Shown: positions 53,497 to 62,318 of the stretch, in pieces
How positions within the stretch are numbered: position 1 is the stretch's first letter
How the letters are laid out: each line of letters opens with the position of its first letter
NCBI GenBank assembly: GCA_937923405.1
Contig: CALDUY010000008.1
Location: forward strand, 1-64,000
DNA: 64,000 nucleotides
From: an uncultured Gemmataceae bacterium
Lineage (GTDB): Bacteria; Planctomycetota; Planctomycetia; Gemmatales; Gemmataceae
Direction: 5' to 3'
Program-made: the position numbers and the translations under genes
Notes under the pieces: generated by a model
Databases searched by the model: none
Seen by the model: the letters and a program-made list of their open reading frames with translations, nothing else
Told to the model about the DNA's origin: nothing

Positions 53497-56157
53497 ATGA
53501 AAAAAGAAATGCTCATTAATGTTCTTCAACCCGAGGAATGCCGTATCGCCATTCTTGAGGATGGAGTGCTGGAAGAACTGTATGTTGAACGAGCTAGCAA
53601 CGAAAGCTACGTCGGCAATATCTATAAAGGCCGTATCGTGAACATTGAACCCTCGATTCAGGCTGCCTTTGTAGACTTTGGTGTTGGACGAAACGGTTTT
53701 CTACATGTCTCGGATGTAGAACCTACCTACTGGAAGCACCTTGAACAGCGCGGAGCTAACGGCCATCGTTCAGATCGTGATCGAGGAGGGCGAGACCGTG
53801 TCGATCGAGAACGGCCCCGCTTACCCACCTATCTTCAAGGCATGGACCTCGAAGATCTTGAAGAGCGTACCATTCAGGTTGAGCAAACACTAGTAAATCT
53901 ACCACCGCCCGCATCGCCACCTGTTCCTGCTCCAACTCCCGCCTCCGACTTCGCTGCTGGTGTTGAACTGGATGTACCGTTAGCTCCGACAACTGACGAG
54001 ACTTCGGTTGAACTCACTCCGCCAGTCGAAAAGACTGAATCAACAAGTCCTATCACTGAATCAACCCCTTCCACGGCTGAATCAATCACTCCCGCAGTTG
54101 AGCCAATAACTCCTGCGGCTGAATCAATTCCTACTGAAGCTGACAGTAAACAGAAAAATGCCGACCCTCTGAAAGCGCATCCCGATACGATTCCCGAGGA
54201 AGAGCCGAAAACTCGCCGCCGAACCCGAAGTGGGACTACCCGACGACGCGGCAAAGCAGTGGCGGCAGACGAAGCAGCGACCAGCGAGGAAGCGAAACCG
54301 GAAGAAGTCGGAACCGAGGCAGCTGAGAATAAGGCATCCTCATCCGATGAGCCAAAACCACGTTGGATGGAATCTGCCGAACATCGAACTGAGGAATCCT
54401 CCGAAGAAGACTCAAATCGACCGCCTCTGGAATATGACCCCGACTTGTTTTTCCCTACTCTCCCAGCTCAACCGACTCCTCCTTTGACTTCTGAGGCGTC
54501 CGAGAAGCCAATTAGTGACGTGGAACCACGGTCAGTCGAAACCGAACCTCAATTTTCCTCTATAGAGGATCCAATTTCTACTCAAACGAGAGTGCGTCCC
54601 TCCAAGTACTCAAGTATTGAAGAGGCCCTAGAAGAGGATTTAGCCGAAGCAGAGATTGGACCAGAAGAGGGCGGGACATTTTCTGAAAATCGCTCTTTGG
54701 AATCAGAGGTGGAGAACGGCGAGTTCGTTGCTGACGGAGCCTCAATCCGTCGTGAGCCTCGTCTGGATCGAGAGCGAATCGATCGCGGCTATCCCGACCG
54801 AGGACGTGGACGGACCGGCATGCGCGGACCCCGTCGCGAGCACAACGGCGGAGCAGGTGGTAGACCTGGTGCAGGGCGGCCGCGTCCCTTGATTCAAGAC
54901 ATCTTCAAGCGTGGTCAAGAAGTGATTGTACAGGTCATCAAAGAAGGTATTGGTAGCAAGGGACCAACTCTCAGCACTTACATCAGCATTCCTGGGCGCT
55001 ATCTGGTACTGATGCCCTGTCTGAATCGAACCGGTGTTTCCCGCAAAATTGAAGACGACGAACAACGTCGACGCTTACGTCAAATGTTTAATGAATTGAA
55101 GCCGCCCAAGGGACTCGGCTTCATCATGCGAACAGCAGCCATCGATAAAAACAAACGAGAAGTTCAGCGCGACCTGGTCTATCTAGCCCGACTTTGGCAG
55201 GTGATCAGTCGGCGTATCAAGAAGATGAAAGCACCCGCCGAGTTGTATCAGGAAAGCGAAATGGTCACTCGCACCATTCGTGACAATTTCACTTCGGATA
55301 TCGACACCATTTGGGTCGATGAACCGAACGCTTTCCAAGCTGCCCAAGAATTCATGCAAATCGTCATGCCTCGCTATGCCGATCGCATCAAATTTTATGA
55401 CAGCAAAGAGCCGTTATTCTTCAAGTTCGGCATCGAAGACGAGATCAACCGTATTCAGCAAAAGAAAATTCCTCTGCCGCACGGTGGTTCGATCGTAATT
55501 GAACAAACCGAGGCACTAGTTGCGATCGATGTCAACAGTGGGAATTTTCGAGCAGACAACAATGCCGAAGAAACAGCCTATCAAATGAATTTGCATGCAG
55601 CGAAAGAAATTGCTCGACAGCTACGTCTACGTGATCTGGGAGGGGTCATCGTCAACGACTTTATCGACATGCGCGAAGAGAAACATCGTCGCAATGTCGA
55701 AAAGGCCTTGCGAGAAGCTATGAAGCGAGATCGCGCTAGAACCAAGATTTTGCGGATCTCTCAATTCGGCATTATCGAGATGACTCGCCAGCGCGTTCGT
55801 CCTTCGCTGAAACGATCCGGGTACATGGATTGCCCGTACTGTCGCGGCAATGCTCAGGTAAAAACTCCCGAGAGCATGGCCATCGAAGTCATGCGTTTGC
55901 TGCAGCTGGCCTCATGTCGTGAGTCGATTGTTCGTGTGGAAGTCGGTGTTTCGCCTGAAGTTGCCGACTATTTGCTGAACAAGAAACGGCGAGAGATCGT
56001 TCAGCTGGAAGAGACAGGCCAAATGGTCGTCAACGTGCGAGCGATTCATACCACAGCGGCGGAGCAAATCACCTTCACCTGCATGGATCGCAACGACAAC
56101 GAAGTTCGATTAACCGGTCCTGAACCTATGCCTGTCACCTACAGACCACGGCGATAG
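53497..56157 (+). CDS. rng: Ribonuclease E/G with a large insertion in the S1 domain
   Basis: 886 residues. It cleaves single-stranded AU-rich RNA in mRNA decay and rRNA maturation. Residues about 40-76 start the S1 domain (YVGNIYKGRIVNIEPSIQAAFVDFG-like). It is then interrupted by about 390 residues (77-465), rich in Pro, Glu, Ser, Thr and Arg, with PITPAAESIP-type repeats and an RGGRDR basic patch. The fold resumes at PLIQDIFKRGQEVIVQVIKEGIG. The catalytic part follows, with AIDVNSGNF and the metal Asp in it, FIDMREEKHRR, and the zinc-link CPYCRGNAQ. The ATG at 53497 has AAAGGG upstream; an ORF extension to 53407 is not used. The insertion probably is disordered. Confidence 0.88.
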   Translation: MKKEMLINVLQPEECRIAILEDGVLEELYVERASNESYVGNIYKGRIVNIEPSIQAAFVDFGVGRNGFLHVSDVEPTYWKHLEQRGANGHRSDRDRGGRDRVDRERPRLPTYLQGMDLEDLEERTIQVEQTLVNLPPPASPPVPAPTPASDFAAGVELDVPLAPTTDETSVELTPPVEKTESTSPITESTPSTAESITPAVEPITPAAESIPTEADSKQKNADPLKAHPDTIPEEEPKTRRRTRSGTTRRRGKAVAADEAATSEEAKPEEVGTEAAENKASSSDEPKPRWMESAEHRTEESSEEDSNRPPLEYDPDLFFPTLPAQPTPPLTSEASEKPISDVEPRSVETEPQFSSIEDPISTQTRVRPSKYSSIEEALEEDLAEAEIGPEEGGTFSENRSLESEVENGEFVADGASIRREPRLDRERIDRGYPDRGRGRTGMRGPRREHNGGAGGRPGAGRPRPLIQDIFKRGQEVIVQVIKEGIGSKGPTLSTYISIPGRYLVLMPCLNRTGVSRKIEDDEQRRRLRQMFNELKPPKGLGFIMRTAAIDKNKREVQRDLVYLARLWQVISRRIKKMKAPAELYQESEMVTRTIRDNFTSDIDTIWVDEPNAFQAAQEFMQIVMPRYADRIKFYDSKEPLFFKFGIEDEINRIQQKKIPLPHGGSIVIEQTEALVAIDVNSGNFRADNNAEETAYQMNLHAAKEIARQLRLRDLGGVIVNDFIDMREEKHRRNVEKALREAMKRDRARTKILRISQFGIIEMTRQRVRPSLKRSGYMDCPYCRGNAQVKTPESMAIEVMRLLQLASCRESIVRVEVGVSPEVADYLLNKKRREIVQLEETGQMVVNVRAIHTTAAEQITFTCMDRNDNEVRLTGPEPMPVTYRPRR

Positions 56158-56694
56158 AATGCTGGCTGTGGCTACCGTTAGGATCGTCTGGTCGTTCGCG
56201 TAGTTGAACCACGCTGCTCTTGCCCAAGAGCAGCGTGGTTGGAGACGAAGTTGCCAGAGCTGCCCGGCAGATCCGGTATTGGGCTAGGCGGCCCTCTGCT
56301 CGGCCTGGAGTACCGGCGATTCCAATTACCTCAACGCTGGTCAGTATGTTCTTCGACAATCACGATGCTGCTCATCGCGCCACGGCCTCCTCGATGTCGC
56401 CGATACAGGGTGCCCCCGTGACTACACGATCCGTCCGGATATGTAATCTCTAGGTCAGCTACAGCGGCTCACAGAGCTAGCATCGTCCTCGTCAGCACTA
56501 TGACCAGTATGGTACCACAATTACCCACCTGATATATCGGTTTTGATCAACCGGGCTGCGCAGTGGTGTGACTGGCAGACAGTTTCCTGGAGGAGTAACG
56601 ACTCATCGGCTGCTCTCAGCGAGAACCGGCATTGCCGAGGGCGGCTACCACGGTGGGAGTTAAAATCGCTGTGGTCTGATTCGAGTGGGGCGAG
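56158..56694. other. Region without a recognised gene, contains a perfect stem-loop
   Basis: 537 bp between rng and the OB-fold gene. The only definite structure is a 15-bp perfect stem with a GCCC loop at 56207-56240 (arms AACCACGCTGCTCTT and its complement), not followed by a U-tract. Short overlapping frames on both strands have no family match and no Shine-Dalgarno. A small RNA here is possible. Confidence 0.4.
56207..56240. terminator. 15-bp hairpin downstream of rng
   Basis: AACCACGCTGCTCTT (56207-56221) and its exact complement (56226-56240) with a GCCC loop. It lies 49 nt past the rng stop codon. Lack of a U-tract speaks against a classical terminator; it may work as a rho-independent-like or mRNA-protecting stem. 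Confidence 0.5.
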
Positions 56695-57231
56695 TCATTT
56701 TGCAGTCAGTACAGCGGGGTCGATCAATCCCAGCTCGCGGCTTGATTTGCCTACCACTCCCTCAATGACCAAGAACCGATCCACGATCTGTCCGTCGGGC
56801 AGCTCCAGTTCCTTAAGCGGACCTTCCTGGTTGCCGGCAATCCGCAGACTCGACAGGACACGATCCGTCTTGTCGGGATCGATCAGACGGACGACGAGTC
56901 GGCCCGAGGAATCGCGCGACACCTTCGCCTTGCCAGACACACGCACACGCTCGCCGAGCAGCTTGTAGCCCAGGACGAACGCCTCCTCGACGGCATAAGT
57001 TTTGATCTCGGGCTGTTCCTTCGAAGTCTCCCTGACTACCTGCTGAGCTTCTTTGATGACCTTCGGAGTTTCTTTCACCACCTGGGGAGCTTCTTTAATA
57101 GCTTTCGAGATTTCTTTTGCTTTAGGGGTCGGAGGCTCCTGCTTTTGCTGCGACGGTTGTACGAGAGCGTCGTTCTTGGAGGTGATGGCTTCTGTCTGTT
57201 GCTCAGGTCGATTGGACCGAGGCGACATCAA
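56695..57231 (-). CDS. OB-fold-like protein, second part of a split gene
   Basis: Up to 178 residues, in the same frame as the zinc-ribbon gene just upstream and separated from it by one UGA (57241-57243) and three sense codons. Residues 1-75 are Gln/Pro/Lys-rich with a repeat pattern (KEAPQVVKETPKVIKEAQQVVRE). Residues about 78-178 look like an OB-type beta barrel of the tRNA-anti-like group (YKLLGERVRVSGKAKVSRDSSGRLVVRLI, LELPDGQIVDRFLVIEGVVG). There is no Shine-Dalgarno in front of the TTG/ATG start, so this is more likely the C-terminal half of the zinc-ribbon protein than its own gene. Confidence 0.5.
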   Translation of the reverse strand: MMSPRSNRPEQQTEAITSKNDALVQPSQQKQEPPTPKAKEISKAIKEAPQVVKETPKVIKEAQQVVRETSKEQPEIKTYAVEEAFVLGYKLLGERVRVSGKAKVSRDSSGRLVVRLIDPDKTDRVLSSLRIAGNQEGPLKELELPDGQIVDRFLVIEGVVGKSSRELGLIDPAVLTAK

Positions 57232-57240
57232 CGCGGCCAG

Positions 57241-57486
57241 TCAACCGCACACCACCACCAAGCCCAGTGGCAACAGCACCCAGCCCAGCAGTGTTGTGTT
57301 GTAAGTCGTTCTCTGATTGACTATATTCGTCGACTTGCATTCAGGACACCGATTTGACAGATCCGTCCCCCGTGGATACCACGTCTTCCCGCATTCCTGG
57401 CACTTGTTCAGCGGTCGAAAAGTCACAGGACGACTCCTTAAGGATTGACGACTCACTGGCAGCGGGCACGCGGCTTTCCTTGCCAT
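57241..57486 (-). CDS. Zinc-ribbon membrane protein, first part of a split gene
   Basis: 81 residues up to the UGA. It has a four-Cys zinc ribbon (CQECGKTWYPRG...CPECKS, cysteines near residues 29, 32, 47 and 50) and a hydrophobic segment, LLGWVLLPLGLVVVCG, that would be a transmembrane helix. The helix is cut by the stop codon and continues in frame (LAALM) before the Lys/Pro linker and OB-fold part. A perfect AGGAGG precedes the ATG at 57486. Preceded by a 24-bp palindrome at 57502-57525. The intact protein would be a zinc-ribbon, TM, OB-fold protein; the same layout is common in planctomycetes. Confidence 0.55.
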   Translation of the reverse strand: MARKAACPLPVSRQSLRSRPVTFRPLNKCQECGKTWYPRGTDLSNRCPECKSTNIVNQRTTYNTTLLGWVLLPLGLVVVCG

Positions 57487-57501
57487 GTTTTACCTCCTGA
57501 C

Positions 57502-57525
57502 CATAACGCGAGCGCTCGCGTTATG
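57502..57525. promoter_or_regulatory. Perfect 24-bp palindrome upstream of the zinc-ribbon gene
   Basis: Arms CATAACGCGAGC (57502-57513) and GCTCGCGTTATG (57514-57525) with no spacer. It ends 16 nt before the start codon at 57486, just upstream of AGGAGG. It could be an operator, or a 5'-UTR hairpin affecting ribosome access. A palindrome of this type could also be a dispersed repeat. Confidence 0.5.
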
Positions 57526-57587
57526 CCGACTTGCTCTCACGGATGCCGACTCGTCGTAAGTGCATGCTATCGTTATGGCTGGGAGAC

Positions 57588-57661
<74 letters not shown>

Positions 57662-57687
57662 ATCTGTCTGGATTGTACCACGACGGC

Positions 57688-58830
57688 TCAACCTGACAAG
57701 CCGTCATGAAGTATTGAGCAACCGAATAACTCAGTAATAGGCTGAGCATCAACCAGCGGCTCCTCGCAGCCGGGCAGCCGAGTCGAGGGACCGATGCCGA
57801 GCGCGTAATAGATCGTGGCAGCTAGTTGCTCGGCTCGCACGGGACGATTATTGGGTTCACCACCCAGGGCGTCGGAAGAGCCGATCACCTGCCCCCCCCG
57901 AATCCCACCACCCGCTAAGACGACCGACCAGACTCCCGGCCAATGATCGCGTCCGCCTCGTGGATTTAGATGCGGCGTTCGACCGAACTCGCCCATCGCC
58001 ACCACCAAGGTGTTCGTCAGTCGGCCTCGTTGGTGCAGATCCTCCAACAGGGCCGAGTACGCTTGATCAAACATCGGACATAATATCTCTCGATAGTCGA
58101 GTAAATCACTCGCCAATGATCCTTGGTCAGCGTGGCAATCCCAAGTGACCTGATTAAACACGGTGTCGAACATGTTGACGGTGACAAACCGCGTACCGGC
58201 TTCGATCAGTCGCCGCGCCAGCAGACAGGATTCGCCAAAACGATGGCGACCGTAGCGATCGCGAACATGCATCGGCTCATGGTATAGCTCTCGGTCGGGA
58301 GCGAGGAACCTCGGCGCATGCGGTTCGCCCAGGAAGGCAGCAGTTTGCCCGTGGCCGATGTGAACACCAGTACTGTTGATAGGTCCGGGAACAATGGCAA
58401 AGGCTGGAGCCAAGGTTCGCTGGCCGTGTAAAAAGGATAAAACAGACCCACAATTCGGATATTCCTTGCCGAAACGACTGAGATGTCCTGTTTGAAGCAG
58501 TTGATGGCCTGTCTCGTGAATCGGCGCAGCGTCGTGGTACACCGAACGAACGAGGGCGTAATGGTTCGCCAGTTTCGCCATGCGGGGGAAACATTCGCTG
58601 ATCTGGATGCCTGGAACGTTGGTCGCGATAGGTCGAAACGGTCCGCGAACGTGGCTGGGCGCGTTGGGCTTGAGATCCCAAGTGTCGAGCTGGGATGGTC
58701 CCCCCACTAGCATCAGCAGGATGCAGCTGGTGTCACGCGACAGGGCGGCCTGAGTCCACGAGGCCAGTGACAGCCCCATTGCGCCGACGCTCAAAGACCC
58801 GGTTTGCAGAAAATCGCGACGTGAGAGCAT
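57688..58830 (-). CDS. DUF1501 Tat-exported protein
   Basis: 380 residues. N-terminal MLSRRDFLQTGSLSVGAMG is a Tat signal (SRRDFL). Family landmarks: GGPSQLDTWDLKPNAP near residues 43-58, HDAAPIHETGHQLLQTG, ANVPGIQISECFPRMA-like, and the C-terminal VVAMGEFGRTPHLNPRGGRDHWPGVWSVVLAGGGIRGGQVIGSSDALG. DUF1501 proteins are related to sulfatases and alkaline phosphatases (their core folds resemble each other) and are very common in planctomycetes. They usually pair with a DUF1549/DUF1553 cytochrome protein, absent here. The start at 58830 has GAGG 9 nt upstream. Function not established. Confidence 0.88.
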   Translation of the reverse strand: MLSRRDFLQTGSLSVGAMGLSLASWTQAALSRDTSCILLMLVGGPSQLDTWDLKPNAPSHVRGPFRPIATNVPGIQISECFPRMAKLANHYALVRSVYHDAAPIHETGHQLLQTGHLSRFGKEYPNCGSVLSFLHGQRTLAPAFAIVPGPINSTGVHIGHGQTAAFLGEPHAPRFLAPDRELYHEPMHVRDRYGRHRFGESCLLARRLIEAGTRFVTVNMFDTVFNQVTWDCHADQGSLASDLLDYREILCPMFDQAYSALLEDLHQRGRLTNTLVVAMGEFGRTPHLNPRGGRDHWPGVWSVVLAGGGIRGGQVIGSSDALGGEPNNRPVRAEQLAATIYYALGIGPSTRLPGCEEPLVDAQPITELFGCSILHDGLSG

Positions 58831-58971
58831 GGTTTTACCTCGGTAGACGTTGGACGTTGTCATCCTAACCGACCTTGTGTTGGAAGCAACGGAAATCTAC
58901 TTTCGTAAAACTGCGTCTAGTTTAACTCGATCTGGCTTTAGCCGTACCTTACGCTCATTAAGCAGCCTGAA

Positions 58972-59958
58972 TTAGATATCTACTTCTCGCCCCTCGCTAG
59001 CGGAAAGAGCCAGAGCATCGAGTACGCGCAGAGTCTTTACCGCCTCTTCGGGATCTGGCTGAATCGGGGATTGCTCCAGCACCGCCCGGCTGAAATTATC
59101 GAGCATGCAGGCAATCTGATGATGCCCTGGTACAGTAATCACCTCGGGTTCCGTATCGTCTCGTTCGAGGTAGAAAGTCGCCCGAGCATCGGGAAGCCAC
59201 ATTTGGGGTACGCGGATTACGCCAGTTGTGCCAGTGATCTCCAGCCATTGGCGAAGTGGCTGAGTGAAGCCACAATCAAAGGTCGCTTGTCGGCCATCCT
59301 CAAACCAGAGGATGCCGCTCATCTCTAAATCAACGCCGAAGTCATAACGCCCCTTAGCGTAGACCGCGACCGGCTCCGCGCCAAAGGCCCAACGGATGCC
59401 ATAGACCGGATAACAGCCGACATCGAGCAGACTGCCACCGCCCATCTCGGGATTCAGGCGGATGTTTGCTGGATCGAGCGGCAGTTGGAAGGTGAAAGCT
59501 CCGCAGACTCGCGAGATAGGACCGATGACCCCATTGTTAATGAGATCCCGGATCTGTTTTGTCCTGGGATGGTGCGGCCACATGAAACCATCCATCAGCA
59601 GAACCCCTTTAGCACGACAATACTCAACGAGTTCTTGTGCCTCGCCTGCGGTCGGAGTCAGAGGTTTCTCGCAGAGAATATGTTTGCCAGCATCGGCAGC
59701 TCGACGGACCCACTCGGCATGATGGGCGTTGGGCAACGGAATGTAAACGGCATCGATCCCCGCGCAGGAGAGAAGCTCCTCATAGCTGCCAAAGGATCGC
59801 GGGATGCCAAACGACTGAGCGGCTTGTTGAGCACGATCGAGATTGCGACTGGCGATTGCCGACACCGCTGCATAACGAGAGGCATGGAAGCCGGGCAACA
59901 ATCGCTCGTTGATCTTCGCCACACCAAGGATGCCAAACTGAACCTTTTCCGCGCTCAT
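58972..59958 (-). CDS. Gfo/Idh/MocA-family oxidoreductase
   Basis: 328 residues: N-terminal Rossmann domain with GILGVAKI at about 7-14, EKPLTPTAGEA (conserved EKP) near residue 100, and a C-terminal alpha/beta domain with GGGSLLDVGCYPVYGIRWAFG, including the DVG-x-x-x (H/Y) catalytic region. These NAD(P)-dependent enzymes oxidise or reduce sugars, inositols and related compounds. The sequence is close to the dihydrodiol/1,5-anhydrofructose reductase type, but the substrate is uncertain. ATG at 59958 with AGGAAAC about 10 nt upstream; a GTG two codons earlier is possible. Single gene, divergent from the NRDE gene. Confidence 0.85.
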   Translation of the reverse strand: MSAEKVQFGILGVAKINERLLPGFHASRYAAVSAIASRNLDRAQQAAQSFGIPRSFGSYEELLSCAGIDAVYIPLPNAHHAEWVRRAADAGKHILCEKPLTPTAGEAQELVEYCRAKGVLLMDGFMWPHHPRTKQIRDLINNGVIGPISRVCGAFTFQLPLDPANIRLNPEMGGGSLLDVGCYPVYGIRWAFGAEPVAVYAKGRYDFGVDLEMSGILWFEDGRQATFDCGFTQPLRQWLEITGTTGVIRVPQMWLPDARATFYLERDDTEPEVITVPGHHQIACMLDNFSRAVLEQSPIQPDPEEAVKTLRVLDALALSASEGREVDI

Positions 59959-60045
59959 AATCACGGTTTCCTGAGTCTGGGTGAATGCTCATGGTTGACT
60001 CTACAATGCTAACAATCGTTCGACCATCGCCGCGCGGAGTGGAAT

Positions 60046-60783
60046 ATGTGTTTGATCGCGCTGTTGTTTCAGGTTCATGCGGATACACCGTTGATCATGG
60101 CGGCCAATCGAGAGGAGTTTTACAGTCGCGGTGGCGAGCCACCACGCTTGTTCGACGGATTGGCAGCAGTTGGTGGACAAGATCCGATACGCGGCGGAAC
60201 CTGGCTGGGAGTCAACTCGCACGGGCTGATTGTGGCCGTCACCAACAGAGAGAAACGACGGCGTCCGCAGGATCCCGATCCCCCGAGCCGAGGCTGGTTG
60301 GTTCGTTCCTTGCTCGTGCATCCTACGGCCAAGGACGCCGAACAACAAGCAATCGAAGAACTCCGCACAGCCCGCTACGAGGGCTGCAACATCGTTTGTG
60401 CGGACTGCAATCATGCCGCGGTTCTACATGCGGGAGACGAACTGCGTATCGAACAGTTGCCGCCAGGAATTCACGTGGTGGCTAACCGCGACGTGAACGA
60501 TCCGTTCGACGCACGAGTGGCCCAGGTGCGGGACTGGTTCGGGCGGCACGAACTACCAAACACCCAGCAAACCTTGGAGAAACTGCAACGCCTTTGTGCT
60601 AGTCCGACTGTCTGTTTTCGCCTCGACGATCGGGGCACCGTGTCGAGCAGCATTCTCGCCTTAGCCAACCGTGCGTCAGAAGCCGTCTATCTACATGCCC
60701 AGGGATCACCGAGTGAAACTGCTTATGACGACTACTCAGATCTACTAAGAAGCATTTTGCGATTGAAGGGAAATACCTCATGA
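60046..60783 (+). CDS. NRDE (TANGO2-like) family protein
   Basis: 245 residues starting MCLIALLFQVH, with Cys2 in the position of an N-terminal nucleophile; landmark MAANREEFYSRGGEPPRLF and GGTWLGVNSHGLIVAVTNR at about 50-69 define the NRDE family. TANGO2 in animals has been linked to heme handling and lipid metabolism; bacterial members are uncharacterised. ATG at 60046 has GGAG 6 nt upstream. It converges with the homoserine dehydrogenase gene (11 nt between ends). Confidence 0.85.
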   Translation: MCLIALLFQVHADTPLIMAANREEFYSRGGEPPRLFDGLAAVGGQDPIRGGTWLGVNSHGLIVAVTNREKRRRPQDPDPPSRGWLVRSLLVHPTAKDAEQQAIEELRTARYEGCNIVCADCNHAAVLHAGDELRIEQLPPGIHVVANRDVNDPFDARVAQVRDWFGRHELPNTQQTLEKLQRLCASPTVCFRLDDRGTVSSSILALANRASEAVYLHAQGSPSETAYDDYSDLLRSILRLKGNTS

Positions 60784-60794
60784 GTTGATGGCGT

Positions 60795-62099
60795 TCAATC
60801 CTCGACGGGGAAATGGACGCTCGGACTAGCGACGCTGGTCAGTTGGTCGAGTCGATCACAGGCGGCGCGAAAATTGCCCGTCAAAGCAGAATGAGTCATG
60901 ATAACCAGATGCACGCGCTGGCCCTCGGCATCGTCGGGCACCTCGTGCTGAATCACCGAGGCGATGCTAATGTGATGCTGAGCGAGAATGCCGGCTACCT
61001 CGGACAGCACACCGGGTCGATCATCGACAACTAAGCGGAGGTAAAAGCGGGTTTTGACGCTGGCCGGCGGCTGCACACGGAGCGGCGGCCCATTGTCGGA
61101 CCACAGCCGCAGCGTCTGAAAGGTTCGCTGGGTGCGTCCGATGGCTAGGTCAATCAGGTCGGCGACGACAGCACTGGCGGTTGGCATCATACCCGCGCCT
61201 TTGCCGTAGAACAGCACGTCTTCGACCGCATCACCAATGACAGCTACGGCGTTGTAGGCACCTCGCACTTGCGCTAAAGGAGTGTGTTTACGGAGTAACA
61301 CCGGCGAGACGTGCATGGCTACCTGCCCTTCATGCAGCCAAGTCTCGGCGAGCAACTTGATGACGTAGCCCAGTTCATTGGCAAAATGGATGTCGATGAC
61401 GTCAATGTTCTCGATGCCCCGTCGCGAAATCGCCGAGAGCGGAACCGCCATGCCAAAGGCGATCTGGGCCAGAATAGCCAGCTTATGCGCTGCATCAGTG
61501 CCATCGACATCCAGGGTGGGATCGGCTTCCGCGTAGCCGCGCGCCTGAGCTTCTTTAAGGGCTTCGCCGTAACTCTGCCCCTGTTCAGTCATCGCCGTCA
61601 GGATGAAATTGCTAGTGCCGTTCAAAATCCCCTGCAAAGAAAGAATTTGATTGCCCGCTAAACTCTGGGTCAGGGCAGCGATGATCGGAATACCGCCAGC
61701 AACGGAGGCCTCGAAAGCGATGGCCCGACCATGCTTGCGTGCGGCGTCGAACACCTCCGAACCATGTGTGGCCAGCAATGCCTTGTTCGCCGTCACCACG
61801 TCTTTGCCAGCGGCCAGCAAGCGCAACACGGCCTGTCGCGCCCACTCGACTCCACCAACGAGTTCAGCGACGACTTGTACGGACGGATCAGCAATCACTT
61901 GCTCCAGGTCAGTCGTGAGGATCTCGCGAGAAAGTCGAGTCGCTCTTGGCTTGGTAAGATCGCGCACCACCACACGTCGGAGAGCCAACGGTCGACCTGC
62001 CCGTGCTGCTAGTCGTTCGGGATGCTCCAGCAGTAGTTTCGCTACTCCGCCGCCGACCGTTCCACATCCGATTAGTGCCACACCGAGGGGTTCGCTCAT
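60795..62099 (-). CDS. hom: Homoserine dehydrogenase with ACT domain
   Basis: 434 residues. It reduces aspartate semialdehyde to homoserine on the route to threonine and methionine. N-terminal Rossmann motif GCGTVGGGVAKLLLEH at 12-27, catalytic region LQGILNGTSNFILTAM, GYAEADPTLDVDGTDAAHKLAILAQIAFG, and a C-terminal ACT domain (about 350-434, YLRLVVDDRPGVLSEVAGILAQHHISIASVIQHE) that suggests allosteric control by an amino acid, typically threonine. Start AGGAAGG upstream. Single gene. Confidence 0.95.
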   Translation of the reverse strand: MSEPLGVALIGCGTVGGGVAKLLLEHPERLAARAGRPLALRRVVVRDLTKPRATRLSREILTTDLEQVIADPSVQVVAELVGGVEWARQAVLRLLAAGKDVVTANKALLATHGSEVFDAARKHGRAIAFEASVAGGIPIIAALTQSLAGNQILSLQGILNGTSNFILTAMTEQGQSYGEALKEAQARGYAEADPTLDVDGTDAAHKLAILAQIAFGMAVPLSAISRRGIENIDVIDIHFANELGYVIKLLAETWLHEGQVAMHVSPVLLRKHTPLAQVRGAYNAVAVIGDAVEDVLFYGKGAGMMPTASAVVADLIDLAIGRTQRTFQTLRLWSDNGPPLRVQPPASVKTRFYLRLVVDDRPGVLSEVAGILAQHHISIASVIQHEVPDDAEGQRVHLVIMTHSALTGNFRAACDRLDQLTSVASPSVHFPVED

Positions 62100-62318
62100 T
62101 TTTCCTTCCTGGAGATCTCAACCTAGCCGTGACATACTGGCGATGTTGTACGAAAGAGATTTAGCTTGCGACAAGGAGAAGAAAACGTCGTCGATGTCGT
62201 GGTTGTCGCGTAAGCTCGCTGAGAACCTAAGCCCAATTGATGGATTTTTACGAGTTGAAATAGGCTCAATAAGTAGACAAAAATTGGCTGTTGTATTTGA
62301 AGGAATCGTCATTCCTTC

